Shown piece by piece: positions 1 through 11,094 of a stretch of 24,572 bases of DNA (the stretch's first letter is position 1; the number at the start of each line of letters is the position of its first letter). Below the pieces are notes generated by a model. That model did no database searches. It saw only the letters and a program-made list of their open reading frames with translations, and was not told where the DNA came from. The DNA comes from Zasmidium citrigriseum (Eukaryota; Ascomycota; Dothideomycetes; Mycosphaerellales; Mycosphaerellaceae). The stretch covers positions 1 to 24,572 of the forward strand of contig NHNW01000120.1 of assembly GCA_002786025.1 (NCBI GenBank), given 5' to 3'. The translations under genes were made by a program, and so were the position numbers.

Positions 1-2010
1 CTTCCTTACTAATATACCTTAGGTAATAGCTAAACTTCTCGTTAAGCGTATATTCCTCTAGCGAATCTATTACGATCTTCTAAAGCTTCTTCTATAGCTT
101 CTTTACCTCCTTATCTACCGTAGGCGTAGATAGTAGCTATTCTATAGGCTTTAACGCTACGGATACTATAGACTTTAACGCCGCGGGTTCCGTAGACTTT
201 AATACCGCGGGTATTACTAATACTAGTAGCTCTAGTACCGCTAGCTTTAGCGCCGCGGGAACCTCTAGTACGCCGTTAATAGTTAGCGTAGGTCCTACTA
301 GCGGCTAAGTCGATATTAACGCTAAGGTATCCCCTACTTAACTAGTAGTATTTAGGTTAGTCGAGAACTTAGGTAAGGTATCGAATAGTAAGACTATACT
401 ATTAGTATTAGTAGTAGAAGAGGACTCTCTCGCGCGAGGAATAAGTAGGGGTAAGCCTATTAATAAAGTCTACGTACGAAGCGATAAGGTAGGCGAATCT
501 ATTCTAAAATTACTAGTCTCTATATTCTATTATCGCTACCTAAGCCGTCTCTTTATAGGTAGTAAGATATCGTATAGGTCGTCTTCTTTAGCCGCGCTAT
601 TCGTACTATTATATTCCTCTTTATCGTCGATATTTTCTATATAACGCGGTTCCGTAAATATACTCTAGCTACCGCCGAATATAGCTTACTATTAGAAGAG
701 GGGGGATAGGAGTACTAATATCTAGTTCTAGTTATCGTAGAAGGCGATAAAAGCGAGAAGGTCTTCTTATTCTATACTAGGATTAAGATTATTATAGAGG
801 TCGTTTAGTATCGCTACGATATTACTAGTATTTAGGACGGCGACCTTATATAACGTCGGTAAGATATAGAATATTATCTAATCCTTACCTATATCGTAGG
901 CTTCCGAGTTAAAAAGGTTAGTATAAAGTATAGGCTTACGTAGGACGTAGAACTAAGCGATACTAATCTTCTTAGAAGTAAAGCGCTAGATATTATCGTC
1001 CCTAAGCTCTAGAGTTACTACGAGTAAGTTAAGGTCTTAAAGTAGCGTCTTTTCGACTTAGTATACGATCTAGCCCCTAAGATTAAGTCTCCTACGCTTA
1101 TTAGTTCTCGTAATAATCTCCGACTAGTTCTCTAATTCGAACCTACTACTAAAGTTAGGCGTTAAGGTAGGTAGTATAGCTAACGTAGGTACTAGAGTAG
1201 ATCCGTTACGTCTAGGGTAAGGACCTTTAGAGCCGGGTTTAGATATAGATATTATAAAGGAGATCTAGTACTAGGTTAAAGTCTTATAACTTAAAGGGGG
1301 GACGGTAAAGTCTCTAGACTAAATACGACTAGTATCCTAGTAGAAGTAGCTATCTCTTAGCTATTACGGTCTCGTACGAGCTATACTACTATCGTTATAG
1401 AATAGCTCTAGGTTCTACTTATATAGCTACTTCTCGAGAATAGCGCGCTCTTTCTTAGCGTTATAGAATAGAGAGTTATAGATATTCTAATTAGGTATTC
1501 TAGTAGGCTTTAACTATAGAAATAAGGCGATAGTATCGATATATATATCCTATATATCCTTCGCTTTATCTAGCGTCTAGCCCTAGAGGATATAATACGT
1601 CTTATAGAGCCTATTAGATTTACGCTCTAAGAACTCGCGGAGGGTCTTCTTAGTCTATTTTAAGGGCTCGATACTAAATAGATTTAAGGGCGCTATATTA
1701 GCGAGCGCGGATAATAGCGGGGCGGATAAGGGTAAGACTATACTAATATTAGTTAGAGATAAGACGGAACTATTTTATATAAGACGGGTATAATATACGC
1801 TCTTAGATTAATTATTACGGTAGTAGCGGTGCCGCTAGGTTAACTATAAGGGCCTACGACTTAATAAACGCTAGGCGCGTATAGTAGCGGCTTCCCTTTT
1901 AAATATAAGAAAGCGAATCGTACGGTAGGACTAGAAATCGTATCGCTCTTAGTATTAATAGTAGTAGGCGGGATAGCGGAGTAGCGGGTATTATTTTAGC
2001 GGCGTTTACT
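1..2010 (-). pseudogene. Gene A relic: N-terminal part of SNF2-like family
   Basis: The reading frame runs leftwards (plus-strand triplets starting at positions 2 mod 3) and is cut by the window's left edge. It is homologous to gene B. The segment at 961-1200, with pieces such as SEIITRTNKRRR and VEKTLLQDLNLL once stops are read as Q, aligns with B at about 7950-8100. The segment at 245-310, reading PTLTINGVL, aligns with B's PALTINGIL. Like B it carries a 24-bp tandem repeat (147-266) encoding an AALK-containing octapeptide. Only the N-terminal half is in view, so no helicase motif is expected. The start is uncertain because ATG has become ATA; I place it near 2.0 kb by analogy with B. RIP stops make the gene non-functional. 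The divergence from B looks far greater than RIP alone would give, so A and B are old paralogues. Confidence 0.6.
147..266 (-). repeat. 24-bp tandem repeat in gene A
   Basis: About five 24-bp units: 147-170, 171-194, 195-218, a poorly matching 219-242, and 243-266. Each good unit contains a CTTTAACGCCGCGG-like core. In the minus frame the units encode an eight-residue peptide with the core A-A-L-K. The same period and peptide occur in gene B at 7118-7237. Confidence 0.75.
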
Positions 2011-2630
2011 CGCTTATCTAAGCGAGGTACGCTAATAAATATCCCTAGGCGGGGTTATTAGGAGGGGTTAGAGATTAAGAGTAGCGTAAAGGCTAGCGCG
2101 CCGTTAAATTAAGCGCGGCGTTATATACGGCGTTAAACGTATATATTAACGACTAAGGCGGGTACGTAAGTCGCCCTAAGTAAGCTAAGGTATACTAAAC
2201 TAATACCTCTAAGAGTAAGAGCTCTAAAGTAACGGAATTAAATTAGTAATATTCTCGAGATCCGTATATAGCTAGACGTACTTACTTAGGGATAGCTTAG
2301 GAGTATATAGTCCTATTCTTATATAGTATAGGGGGGTATTAGGATCTAATTATAGCCTCTATCCTACTACTATACTTAATAGCGAGGACGTTTATATCTA
2401 ATACCGTTTCTTCGTACTATATACGGCTCCTACTTATATAGATATATATATACGAATTCCCTATATATCCTCTTTATCTCTTATAATATACCTCGTCTCG
2501 TAACCGTTTTTTAAGTAGTAGTACTCGTATCTAATATAATTCGATAATATTAATACTCTATAATATCGAGGGTACTTATACTTTCTATACTCTATCTATA
2601 TATAGATATAGATTATAATACCTTATTTAG
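2010..2630. other. Spacer between divergent genes A and G
   Basis: This spacer separates the presumed 5' end of A (minus) from the first protein-like stretch of G (plus). It holds GC-rich motifs around 2100-2145 (GCGCGCC and GCGCGGCGTTATA, then TACGGCGTTAAACG), resembling those in other spacers, and the 95-bp block shared with gene B. An AT-rich run at 2580-2625 contains TATCTATATATAGATA. I see no RNA gene. Confidence 0.5.
2282..2376. repeat. Upstream block shared with gene B, copy 1
   Basis: An exact 22-bp match (2289-2310, GGGATAGCTTAGGAGTATATAG) to 9291-9312 is followed about 50 bp later by an exact 16-bp match (2361-2376, ATCCTACTACTATACT) to 9362-9377. Spacing is conserved (72 versus 71 bp between anchors). 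The block lies just upstream of the minus-strand genes A and B. It may be part of a shared promoter or 5' leader, or mark the edge of the duplicated unit. Confidence 0.8.
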
Positions 2631-4440
2631 TAACGTTAATCCCGTTAATACGTAGACTCGATCTCGGCTAGTATAGCTAGTCTCGAGATAAGATCGTACG
2701 GAGACTATACTATAAACGATTACTTAGTCTTCGAGATACTTCTTATTATATATAGTTCCTAATCCGATAGTTATACGTATTTCTAGGCGTTCCGTATCGA
2801 TCCTATTATTTAACGGGTTAGGTTATAGCTAGACTCTACGTAATATAGTATTCGATATACTATTAATATATTCGGATACTATACTCTTAGATAGCGACGA
2901 TATAAGTTTTAATACCGTATACGTAGTATAGTCGGAGTATACGTTCGATAAAATAGACTACGAGACTATTAGTAGTAGAATTCGTACGAGACTTATAGAT
3001 ATCGTTAACGGTCTAATAGTTATATAAATTCCTATCTAATCCGCGAGCGTATCTACGCTAATCTCTAATATTTAATAAGCGGCTACCGTACGATATATAC
3101 TAATAGTAGAGTAGATATAACGCGTAAGGAGGAGATAATATTATTATCTAAGAAGGTAACTTCCGTTACTAGATATAGAAACGGAATAGTAGCTCTCCGA
3201 GCTAGCCTAATCCGCGTACCCGCGTCGACTTTACGCGCCGAGTTATAGGCGCGTAAAGTTAACGCTATATAAGTCCTTCGATAATAATCTATAATACGGT
3301 CCTTAATTAACCCCTTAGCCGTTCTAAAAGAGATAATAAGGTTTAAGAATATAACATTATTAAGGACTTTAATAGTATTATCTATAGCTAATATATATAT
3401 ACTACTACGACTACTACCTTCTATAATCCGGCTCGTCTACCTCTTCTAACTTATAACTAAGTATTATAATAGTATATCGATCTAGAACAGATATTATATA
3501 TAAACGGCTAGGTAAAAAATAAGTCCTTTAACGCTATAAAAAGATATATAGCCTCTCTAACTAGTATTCGAGGTAAGGCTACTATAAAAAGAGACCTATT
3601 TCTAGTCGATCTTAGTTATAATAAGGTAGGGTACTAAACCTATCTTAGATAGATACGCTTACTTAGTCCGAAGCTACTACCTATATAGCTATATTAGTAC
3701 TAGAGTAGCTATACTATCCTTAAGGCCTAGTTCCTAACGTACTATAACTATTAGCGACTTCTTATTAGTAGAAGACGAGGTTTTTAGATTTAATCGTTAC
3801 TATTTAAGCCGGTTAGATATTAAAAAGAATAGATAAGGGTAAAGAGAGTATAAAAAAGCGAGGTAGACTAGGTCGAAGAAGCGTATATTAAAGGACGTAG
3901 TAGGCCTATCTACCCCGTAGAGTATAACTATACTATAGCTACGCCTATTTAACGCTACTCTATCGCCTAATTAGCGTATTATAATTAGTAAAAGAGAGGG
4001 TAATATACTCGTTTATAAAAGTATAGTAGAGTATCCGTTAAGGCAAAATAGTAGAGGTATAGGGGAGTATAAAATTAAAGGCGTATAACGATTATATATC
4101 GTATCGTTCGTAGCCTTATTAATATATCTCTCTTAATAGAGTAAAAAGAGAAAGCCTAGACCTCCTATCGCGCTAATACTCGAGCTTATACCTCCTTTTC
4201 CCCTATACTAGAATCGTTATATTAGGGCGGTTTAGCTATACACCTTTACCCTATATACTATTCGACCTATATAGGGTAGTAATCCTCCTAATTAGTTAAT
4301 ATAGATTTTAGGTTATATATATACCCTATATAGTAATACTATCGTCTATAACGTCGAAGCTCTATAATACTATCTTATAAATTAATATAGTATCGACGTT
4401 ACTAGCTAGAGTAGCTTAATAGCGCGCGAAGCTTAGATAT
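2630..4440 (+). pseudogene. Gene G relic, unrecognised
   Basis: Frame 3 of the plus strand gives about 600 codons whose stops are TAA or TAG with protein-like stretches between them. Examples are EEIILLSKKVTSVTRYRNG at about 3130-3190, DFLLVEDEVFRFNRYYLSRL at about 3765-3825, and a basic KK/RSKKR stretch at 3840-3890. The last readable part (about 4200-4440) is rich in Tyr, Ile and Leu. I recognise no domain. The gene runs away from A and converges on the 3' end of B. Frame 2 also looks partly protein-like over 3830-4420, so the exact frame near the end is unsure. Start and stop are approximate, and there is no paralogue in the window to confirm the frame. Confidence 0.4.
3228..3259. repeat. 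12-bp perfect palindrome
   Basis: Arms ACTTTACGCGCC (3228-3239) and GGCGCGTAAAGT (3248-3259) flank an 8-base loop. Pairing extends imperfectly outward, with mismatches that could be RIP transitions. It lies inside the stretch I assign to gene G. The GGCGCGTAAAGT arm resembles GC-rich motifs in the spacers near 9.15 and 13.77 kb. Confidence 0.8.
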
Positions 4441-4451
4441 TCGCGGCGCGC
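4422..4451. repeat. GC-rich inverted repeat at G/B convergence
   Basis: GCGCGCGAA (4422-4430) pairs with TTCGCGGCGCGC (4440-4451) with a small bulge and a 9-base loop. It sits between the converging ends of G and B. It could be a transcript-end hairpin or another member of the GC-rich palindromes scattered through the window. Confidence 0.6.
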
Positions 4452-4479
4452 GGATAGAAATTACGCGGCCGTACTAACA

Positions 4480-7400
4480 CCGTAATAACTTTTCTATACT
4501 AAATATTTAACATTTAAAATAAGTATCGTTCGTATTAGTACGTACTATACTTAATCTATATACTTATCCTTCTCTCTCGCTTACTTAAGCCTTTAAGTTA
4601 TTAAAGACTACCCTCTAAGACTTATATTGCTTTATTAATACTAGCCTTATCCGAAACTAGTTATATACGCTAACTAGACGAAAGCTCTCCGTCTACTCTA
4701 CTAGCTAGATAGATTAGTAACGAGATAGATAGCTAGTAACCTATATATCTACTCCTATATCCTAAGAACTATCTACCTATACGACGATATTAGCTAGAGT
4801 AAGGTTAACCTCGACTCTAAAGTTCGAGATATATCTAACGAGGAGGAAAGGCGTATTATATCGTCCCTCGTTACTAGGCGTTATAGTACGAAACGCTTTA
4901 AGCTTACTAATATTAGTATCTTTAGCTCGCTACCCGCCGTCCTATTCTATTACTATAAAATAACTCGTATCCGATAATATCTCTAGCTCGACTCGATTAT
5001 TAACTATATATTTAATTATAAGTTTAATTAGCTAGAAGTTAAATAGCGTATATACTACGATTATAATCTTACGCTTTCGACCTCTACTAATATCCTACTC
5101 GCGGATAGCGCGTATAATCCGCTAAATAGTCTTACCGCTAGTTATCGTATAGAGGTACGGCGTAACCTTATCTAGTAGGCTCGACTAGCTAGGATTATCG
5201 CTAATAGCCTCTTTAGTAATATCGCTAGCCTTAAACTTTACGCGCTTAGTTAGGTAAGTCTTACGGGCCTTAAACTTCTTCTAGATCTTCTACTAGTCCT
5301 TCTTACTATAGTCTCCGAGCTCCTTCGCTAATTCGTCGTCTTCGCGCGCCTACGTCGCTAACTCTAGCTATAGTTAGATAATATTCTATTTCTCTACGGT
5401 AGCCGAGAAGGCGCTAAAGTCGTATAAACGCTAATCGCTATTAAAGGTCTCTCGAAGAGTATTAGCGATATCCTATAGCTACTTTATATAGAGGTCGAAG
5501 TAGGAGTTCGTCGGGAAATCGAGATAGGTTTAGGGTTTATTTAGTATATTTAGATCCTATATATCTTACTAGTCGATATAGATAAACGATTACTATAGCT
5601 ATCGGGTATATACCTCTCGCTACTCGGTTATACTTACGAAGACGTTAAGCGTAGGTAGTCTCCCGCCGTCGGTCTATTTATCCGCTTCTTTAAGCTTAGC
5701 GATAATAACTTACGTAGGCTAGGCAATTATACCCTATATAGTATTTACTACTATATCCCTCGTCTAGCCGACTACCTAGGGTTTTAGCGAGACTATCTTC
5801 TAATTATTAGTATTATTAGAGTAGCGATTTAGTATAGCTACTTTATATATAGGATACGAGATAGTCGGGTCTATCTTATCTCGGATATTATAATACCGTA
5901 TCGTAGTAACTAATACGATAGGGAAGACGTAGGTAGGCCGTAAAGCTAGAGTAGAGCTAATACTAATAAGAGATAGAAATCCTAGTAGAGTACCGAGTAT
6001 CTTCGTAAAGACCTAACTATAAGACTTAATTAAGTAGAATTCGTTAATAATAGCGGCACCGTAGACGCTATCGATTAGTCTAGGCTCCTCTTCGCTAGTC
6101 GAATAATCTATCGTCGTAATAAACTTATAGGCGCTATCCTTAGAAGTAATAATAATATTATCGCTGTACTATAGTATAGCCCTCTATACTAGTCGGCCTA
6201 CCGTGTCGATAGAGATATTTATACTATATATCGCCTAAATCCTAACTCGACCGTCCTCGTCGACTCTATCTAAAAGGCCCTCGGCGTATTCTCGTATCTT
6301 AGGCGTCTCGTACTCTTATAGTAGCAAACTAGTCTAATAATATACCTAGAACTTTATATACTTAGATATCTATAGTTCTAGGTTCTTATTAACCGCGATA
6401 ATAATAAAATAGGTTTAAGGCTCGCTATACTTTAAAATATCCTTAACCTATTAACGTAGACTATAGATTCTAGACGCTATAAGTAGAGTTATACCTAGGC
6501 GAACGACTAGCTCGTATTCCGTTAGAAATCTAATATCGTAGCGTCTTACGTAACTATCGTCTCTAATTACCTTATCCTCTAGAAGTATATTAGAAGTAAA
6601 GCTATACTATACCCTATTTAGAGTAAGGATCTTTATTACTAATACCGTAACGTAGATCTTATCGGACCCTAGTTCTATATCTATAATAACCTATAGCTAG
6701 CTATAAGCTAGTATACTAAGTATCTAGGTAGTAATATATATTTAGTATAGGCGGATACCCGTCGTCGTAGTCTAGCCTATAATAAAACATACCGACTCTA
6801 GATTATCGTCGTCTAGGTTAAAGCCGAAGAAAGGGTAGACCTTCTCGCGCTAGAACTTAGGATCTATCTAATAAAGCGCTTTCGTTATAACCCTAGGTTC
6901 TCTAGTCTCTAGGCGCTCGGATAGCTATTCTACTTTAATAGGTGGCTCCAATAAGGGTAGGGCGCTAGTATCGAATATTAGCTTCTTCTTAGGTATTCGT
7001 ATTATTAGTATAGTACTACTAATATATTAGAGGTATTAGGCGAACTCCTTACTAAATCGCTATTCGCTTAGCGACTTAACTTCGAACTACCTAAGTACTC
7101 GTATAAACGGACAATCCTCCTTTAATACTACGTGTCTCGTAGACTTTAACGCCGCTAGATTAGTAGACTTTAACGCTGCGCCTCTCGCAGACCTTAACGC
7201 TACTAGATTAGTAGGCTTTAACGCCGCGGATACTATAAGCTATAACTATATAGGTATAACTAACTATAACCGCGCGAGAGTAGTTAATATACCGTTAATC
7301 GTTAGCGCGGGAGATACTATTAATTATATCGTATCTAACGCCGCTCTATCCCCTTTTCGACTAGTACTATTCCTATAGTTTAGGATACGAGGATCTACGG

Positions 7401-9000
7401 TCGCGGTACCTACCGTAGTTATTATACGTATTCTAGGATATTAATCTTACTAAAGAGGGCGTCGAGGAGTCGAAGAAGTCGAGAACGTCCGCCTAACTAA
7501 AGTAATTTAGCGTAGTACTAGGTCTAGTCGTTCGTCTTCGTCTAGAAGTAGTATTAGCTCGTCTATATTAAGTTAAGTTAACTCGCGGATATCCTCTATA
7601 AATATATCGTCTTCTCTAAAGTTAAAGTAACTTCTAAATCTTTCGAATTTAGTCCGCTAGGTTCTAATATAGTATAAGAGTCTACGTATCGTATTATGTT
7701 CTATATTCGATACTATAAAAGCGGCTATATTTCGATCCTAAATATATAGATCTAGAAGGCGGTATAAATCGTTTAGTATAGCCCGGATATAGCTACTATT
7801 TCGGACGGGGATAGCGTTTCTAGTCTAGTTAATATAGAATAGAGTATAATTAGCTAGTATATAGATAGCTTTAGTATTAAATAAATCGGTAGACGTTATC
7901 CTTTTAGTAGGGTTAAAGAACTATAAGATACCGATCCGGCTAAAATATCGCTATTAAACAATTTCGCCCTCGAACTCTAGTAGTAGTATAATAAGGTTAT
8001 AATCGAGGAGTATAGGCTTTATAGACTAAGCTAGTATTTCGCCCTACTTACTTAGCTAACTACGCTTACGGCTACTCGTAGTTATCTCTCTAAAGTTCGT
8101 ATCTATCCCTAAACTACTAATAGACCGCGGAACGATAGTATTACTAGCTAACGACGTCGTTAAGGGTCGTCGTAATATCGGAGTATAGAAGCGATTACTT
8201 AAACCGTTACTAGTAGTAGACGGACGGCTACTAGTCGATAGTATCTAGCGGGTAGTCTCCTCCTTAATAAGAATATTCTCTTTATAGCGCTCTTTACTAC
8301 GGATAAAGGCTAACTACGCCTAGATAATTATCTTATACTTAGGACGCTCGTAGTTAGGACGATCCGCTAACTAAGTAGAATCCTATCTAAATAAGCTATC
8401 CTATAGCTATATTAGTCTCTTATAGGTAGAGTCGCTATAGCTAAAGAATAGATATAGGTGCTTCTCGTATAGTTTATTCTCGGCTATTATACGCGGATCG
8501 TTAGCTAGTAAAGAAGACGTATAGTATAGAAGCGATATACTCGCTTCGCCGCCGTATCTACCTAATATATCTCTAGTAATATCGTATATATTAGTAAATT
8601 CTATATTAGTCTATCCGAATATAGCGCGATACGTCCGCGGATATAAATTATTATTACCCTTAAGGAAAGCTATCTAAGTAGCGTAGTCCTAATTTTAGGG
8701 AGGATCCCGAAAACTAGATAGATAGCTACTATCCTATATAGAACTTATAATAGGCGACGGCGGAGTTTAATAGGATAACTAAGGAATAGACTATACTTCT
8801 ATTAGTTCTAGTCGAAGTAATAGGCCCGCGATTAAAACGGTCGAGATATACTAGTTTAGTTACTTTCTTATTAGAGCGGCGGCCGCGCCTACTAGGAAAG
8901 GGAGAATACGACTAGATAGACGGTATCGCTAGAAGATAGCGGCGTTGTTATAGCGGTAGCGAATACGTAATATAATCGCCGAATAGAATAAGAGTCGAGA
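4480..9000 (-). pseudogene. Gene B relic: SNF2-like helicase/ATPase
   Basis: One minus-strand frame stays readable for about 1,500 codons with no frameshift, interrupted only by TAA/TAG. The N-terminal ~600 residues carry acidic and helical stretches (for example FREDDIFIEDIREL near 7575-7620) and the AALK octapeptide repeat. The ATPase part follows. A weak Walker A (ELGSDKI, about 6655-6680) comes first. Then motif II reads INEFYLIKS (6022-6051), from which one RIP change each (GAC to AAC, CAC to TAC) gives D-E-F-H. Motif III reads SSTLALRPT (about 5930-5965), a RIP form of S-x-T-P. A helicase-C part runs from about 5075 (KIIIVVYTLF) to VEVNLTLANIVV (about 4775-4815) and SRYQSI, with Q restored (about 4700-4725). 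SNF2 proteins remodel chromatin or translocate on DNA using ATP; a nuclear role is inferred from the family. The start near 9.0 kb is uncertain. Confidence 0.65.
7118..7237 (-). repeat. 24-bp tandem repeat in gene B
   Basis: Five units: 7118-7141, 7142-7165, 7166-7189, 7190-7213 and 7214-7237. Most contain the core GACTTTAACGC. The frame encodes an eight-residue repeat such as ALKSTNLA and ALKSARGA. Several of the window's rare surviving CA/TG dinucleotides fall here (GTGTC, GCTGCG, CGCAG). Confidence 0.85.
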
Positions 9001-9132
9001 TATCCGATAGCGATAGGCGTAATATACGTAATTAGGTATTATATTAGTAAGCTATTTACCTAAATAAAACAAAATATAGTATATACTAAGCCCCGCGTAG
9101 GTAGGTACGTAAAAGGCTTAACGGCGCGCGAG

Positions 9133-9170
9133 AAAGTAAGTATACGCCGCGTAAAGTAAGTAACGCCGCC
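9133..9170. repeat. 20-bp direct repeat upstream of gene B
   Basis: AAAGTAAGTATACGCCGC (9133-9150) is repeated as AAAGTAAGTAACGCCGCC (9153-9170), a period of 20 bp. Each copy ends in the GC-rich ACGCCGC motif found in other spacers. The position upstream of B suggests a regulatory or boundary element, which is inference only. Confidence 0.65.
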
Positions 9171-9283
9171 CTAACTCTAGCCGTATATATAACGGGCTCG
9201 AGTAAGCTAACGGATAGCTTAATTATACGATTAGTAGAATTTCTTAAGTAGCTATAATAAGAGTAGGGTACATACTAGCTTAC

Positions 9284-9377
9284 TTACTAAGGGATAGCTT
9301 AGGAGTATATAGTTCTACTCTTATATTATATAGGAGAATCTAGGACGTAGTCCCTTCGGATATCCTACTACTATACT
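9284..9377. repeat. Upstream block shared with gene A, copy 2
   Basis: This is the second copy of the block at 2282-2376, with the same exact 22-bp (9291-9312) and 16-bp (9362-9377) anchors and nearly the same spacing. It lies roughly 300 bp upstream of the presumed start of B, in the spacer before the plus-strand gene H. Confidence 0.8.
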
Positions 9378-9688
9378 AGCCCCTAGAGATAGCTATATCT
9401 AAGTCTATTTTATTAAGCCGAAATAGATACTAGCCTCTATAGATATATTTATGTCCTCGCTCTTAAGCTAGACTCTACTATATACTATCTAAAATCGTAG
9501 CCGTTTATCGTTCTTTTCGCCGTCTTAGTATAAATCTAGTAAGATATAGGCTTCGTACTCGAAGGCGGGTATAGGTATTAGTAGAGAAGGTATTAGCTAT
9601 AGTTGTTATATATAGCGCGTCTACGAAGGACGTAATATTATTACTAAGTATAAACGGTCCGCCTATAGTAAAAGCCCCGATTAGACGA

Positions 9689-9719
9689 TATTAACCCTAA
9701 GAAACCCTTAGGGTTAATA
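9689..9719. repeat. 13-bp perfect palindrome with one TTAGGG unit
   Basis: TATTAACCCTAAG (9689-9701) and CTTAGGGTTAATA (9707-9719) flank a 5-base loop. Each arm contains one unit of the fungal telomere repeat (CCCTAA/TTAGGG), but there is no tandem array. It lies within the readable frame of gene H. Confidence 0.8.
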
Positions 9720-10330
9720 GAAATTACTCCGATCGAAGAGACTATACTATCTATAGTCGAGTCTAGATAGATATACGTATCTTTTCTCGTTAGTATAGTA
9801 TAAGAAACCGAACTTATTAATATTAGTAGCCTTATTAACCCTAGAAACGTTAGTCTCTATAAGTTATAGGCGTTTAATCTATAGTACTACGCTTTTAGAT
9901 ATATAGATTATTCCGACTATCTTAGAAATAATATACTAGGAGAATTAGATAAGTATAAAAAGGGAGTAAAAAGACTAAGGATTATAGAGTTTCTTCCGAT
10001 TTCAACCTATCTACGCTAGTAAGACTAAAGTAGATATAGAGTCCAATACTAGTACGAATAGTAAGATCGTTCTAAGAGATTGTCTATAATAAGGTTAAGA
10101 GTAGTAAAAAGTCGCTATAGTATCTTTCTCTATCTCCTCCTCTTACTAGTAGAAAGCGAGACTATTAGTTTTAATAATATATACTTAATGTAGTTATATA
10201 TAATAAAACGTAGCCCTATTAACGTTATAAAAAGATATAGAGGCTAACCCTTTAACGGAAGGATTTAAATAGATATATATATCTATAGTCTCTCGCCTAC
10301 TAATTAGACTATAAGGATATAGTAATAACT

Positions 10331-10513
10331 ACAAGCGTCTAGTAACTCTAAAACCCGGAGCCTCTTCTAGTCGGTTATTCGTTTCGTCGGTATAGATAGA
10401 CTTGTTAAAATAGTTATACGGGCGCCTAGAGCTATAAGACTATAAGGTACCTATTAACGAAACGTATAACCGACTATAAGAGGTACCGTAAGTTAGAGCT
10501 ACTAAACGCTCGT
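10331..10513. repeat. 57-bp inverted repeat, imperfect
   Basis: Arms 10331-10387 and 10457-10513 match at about 47 of 57 positions in inverted orientation and flank a 69-bp spacer. The best-matched part contains ACGAAACG and TAACCGACTA. Surviving CA/TG dinucleotides occur at or beside both outer ends (ACAAGC at 10331, CGTGTC at 10512). The structure could be a small inverted-repeat element inserted in gene H or a former hairpin-forming sequence. I see no clear target-site duplication. Confidence 0.75.
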
Positions 10514-11094
10514 GTCTCTAGTACGTCCTCGTAGGCTAATAGTCCTTCTTTTACCTTCCGACTACTTGAAACTATTTATTTTTAGACGTCCCTAAGTTAT
10601 TAAGTTATACGTAGCGAATTGAGACGATTACTATCGAGAGAATTAATAGGCGGATAAGTTAAACAAATACCTAGCTAAGCTGGAAACCTTTTATATATCG
10701 AATAGTATACTATATTAGCTTATTATCTACCGTAGCGAGCTTATCTTTAGTACTAATTTAAAACCGTTATAGCCCTTTCGAACTATAAACGCCTAAAGCT
10801 AATTAATTACGCCTTCTAGTATAGTAACCTATATCTATAAAGCGCGGAATTCTATAATATTAACTTTATTTAGCTATTCTACCTCGATAACCGAAGACGA
10901 CGTAGGCGAGTTATTAATAATAGCGTAGCGGGGACGTAGCTATAGAGTCTTTCTACCTCTTATATAAACGCGACGGAGGGACGGCGGTATAACGCTTCGT
11001 TATAGTCGAATAGGAGTAGTTATCTAAATTATAGTAGGAGGCGGGTTACTATTAGACTCTGAACTAAGTAAATCTACGACCTAAGCGTTAGTAT

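Larger units (their letters stand above)
9000..9480. other. Spacer between divergent genes B and H
   Basis: This is an intergenic stretch between the presumed starts of B (minus) and H (plus). It contains GC-rich motifs (CGGCGCGCG at 9123-9131 and ACGCCGCGTAA at 9144-9154), the 20-bp direct repeat and the block shared with gene A. Two core promoters facing opposite ways would be expected here, but RIP has removed any recognisable elements. Confidence 0.45.

Noticed and set aside
147..266. CRISPR-like array
   Set aside because: The units are contiguous 24-bp coding repeats without spacers, in a eukaryotic context.
6930..9340. LTR pair suggested by similarity between about 1-2.38 kb and 6.93-9.38 kb
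   Set aside because: The similarity is mostly coding (the N-terminal halves of A and B) and is diverged. No TG...CA-type ends, primer-binding site or pol domain is visible.
9689..9719. Internal telomere array
   Set aside because: Only one TTAGGG unit per arm, with no tandem repetition.
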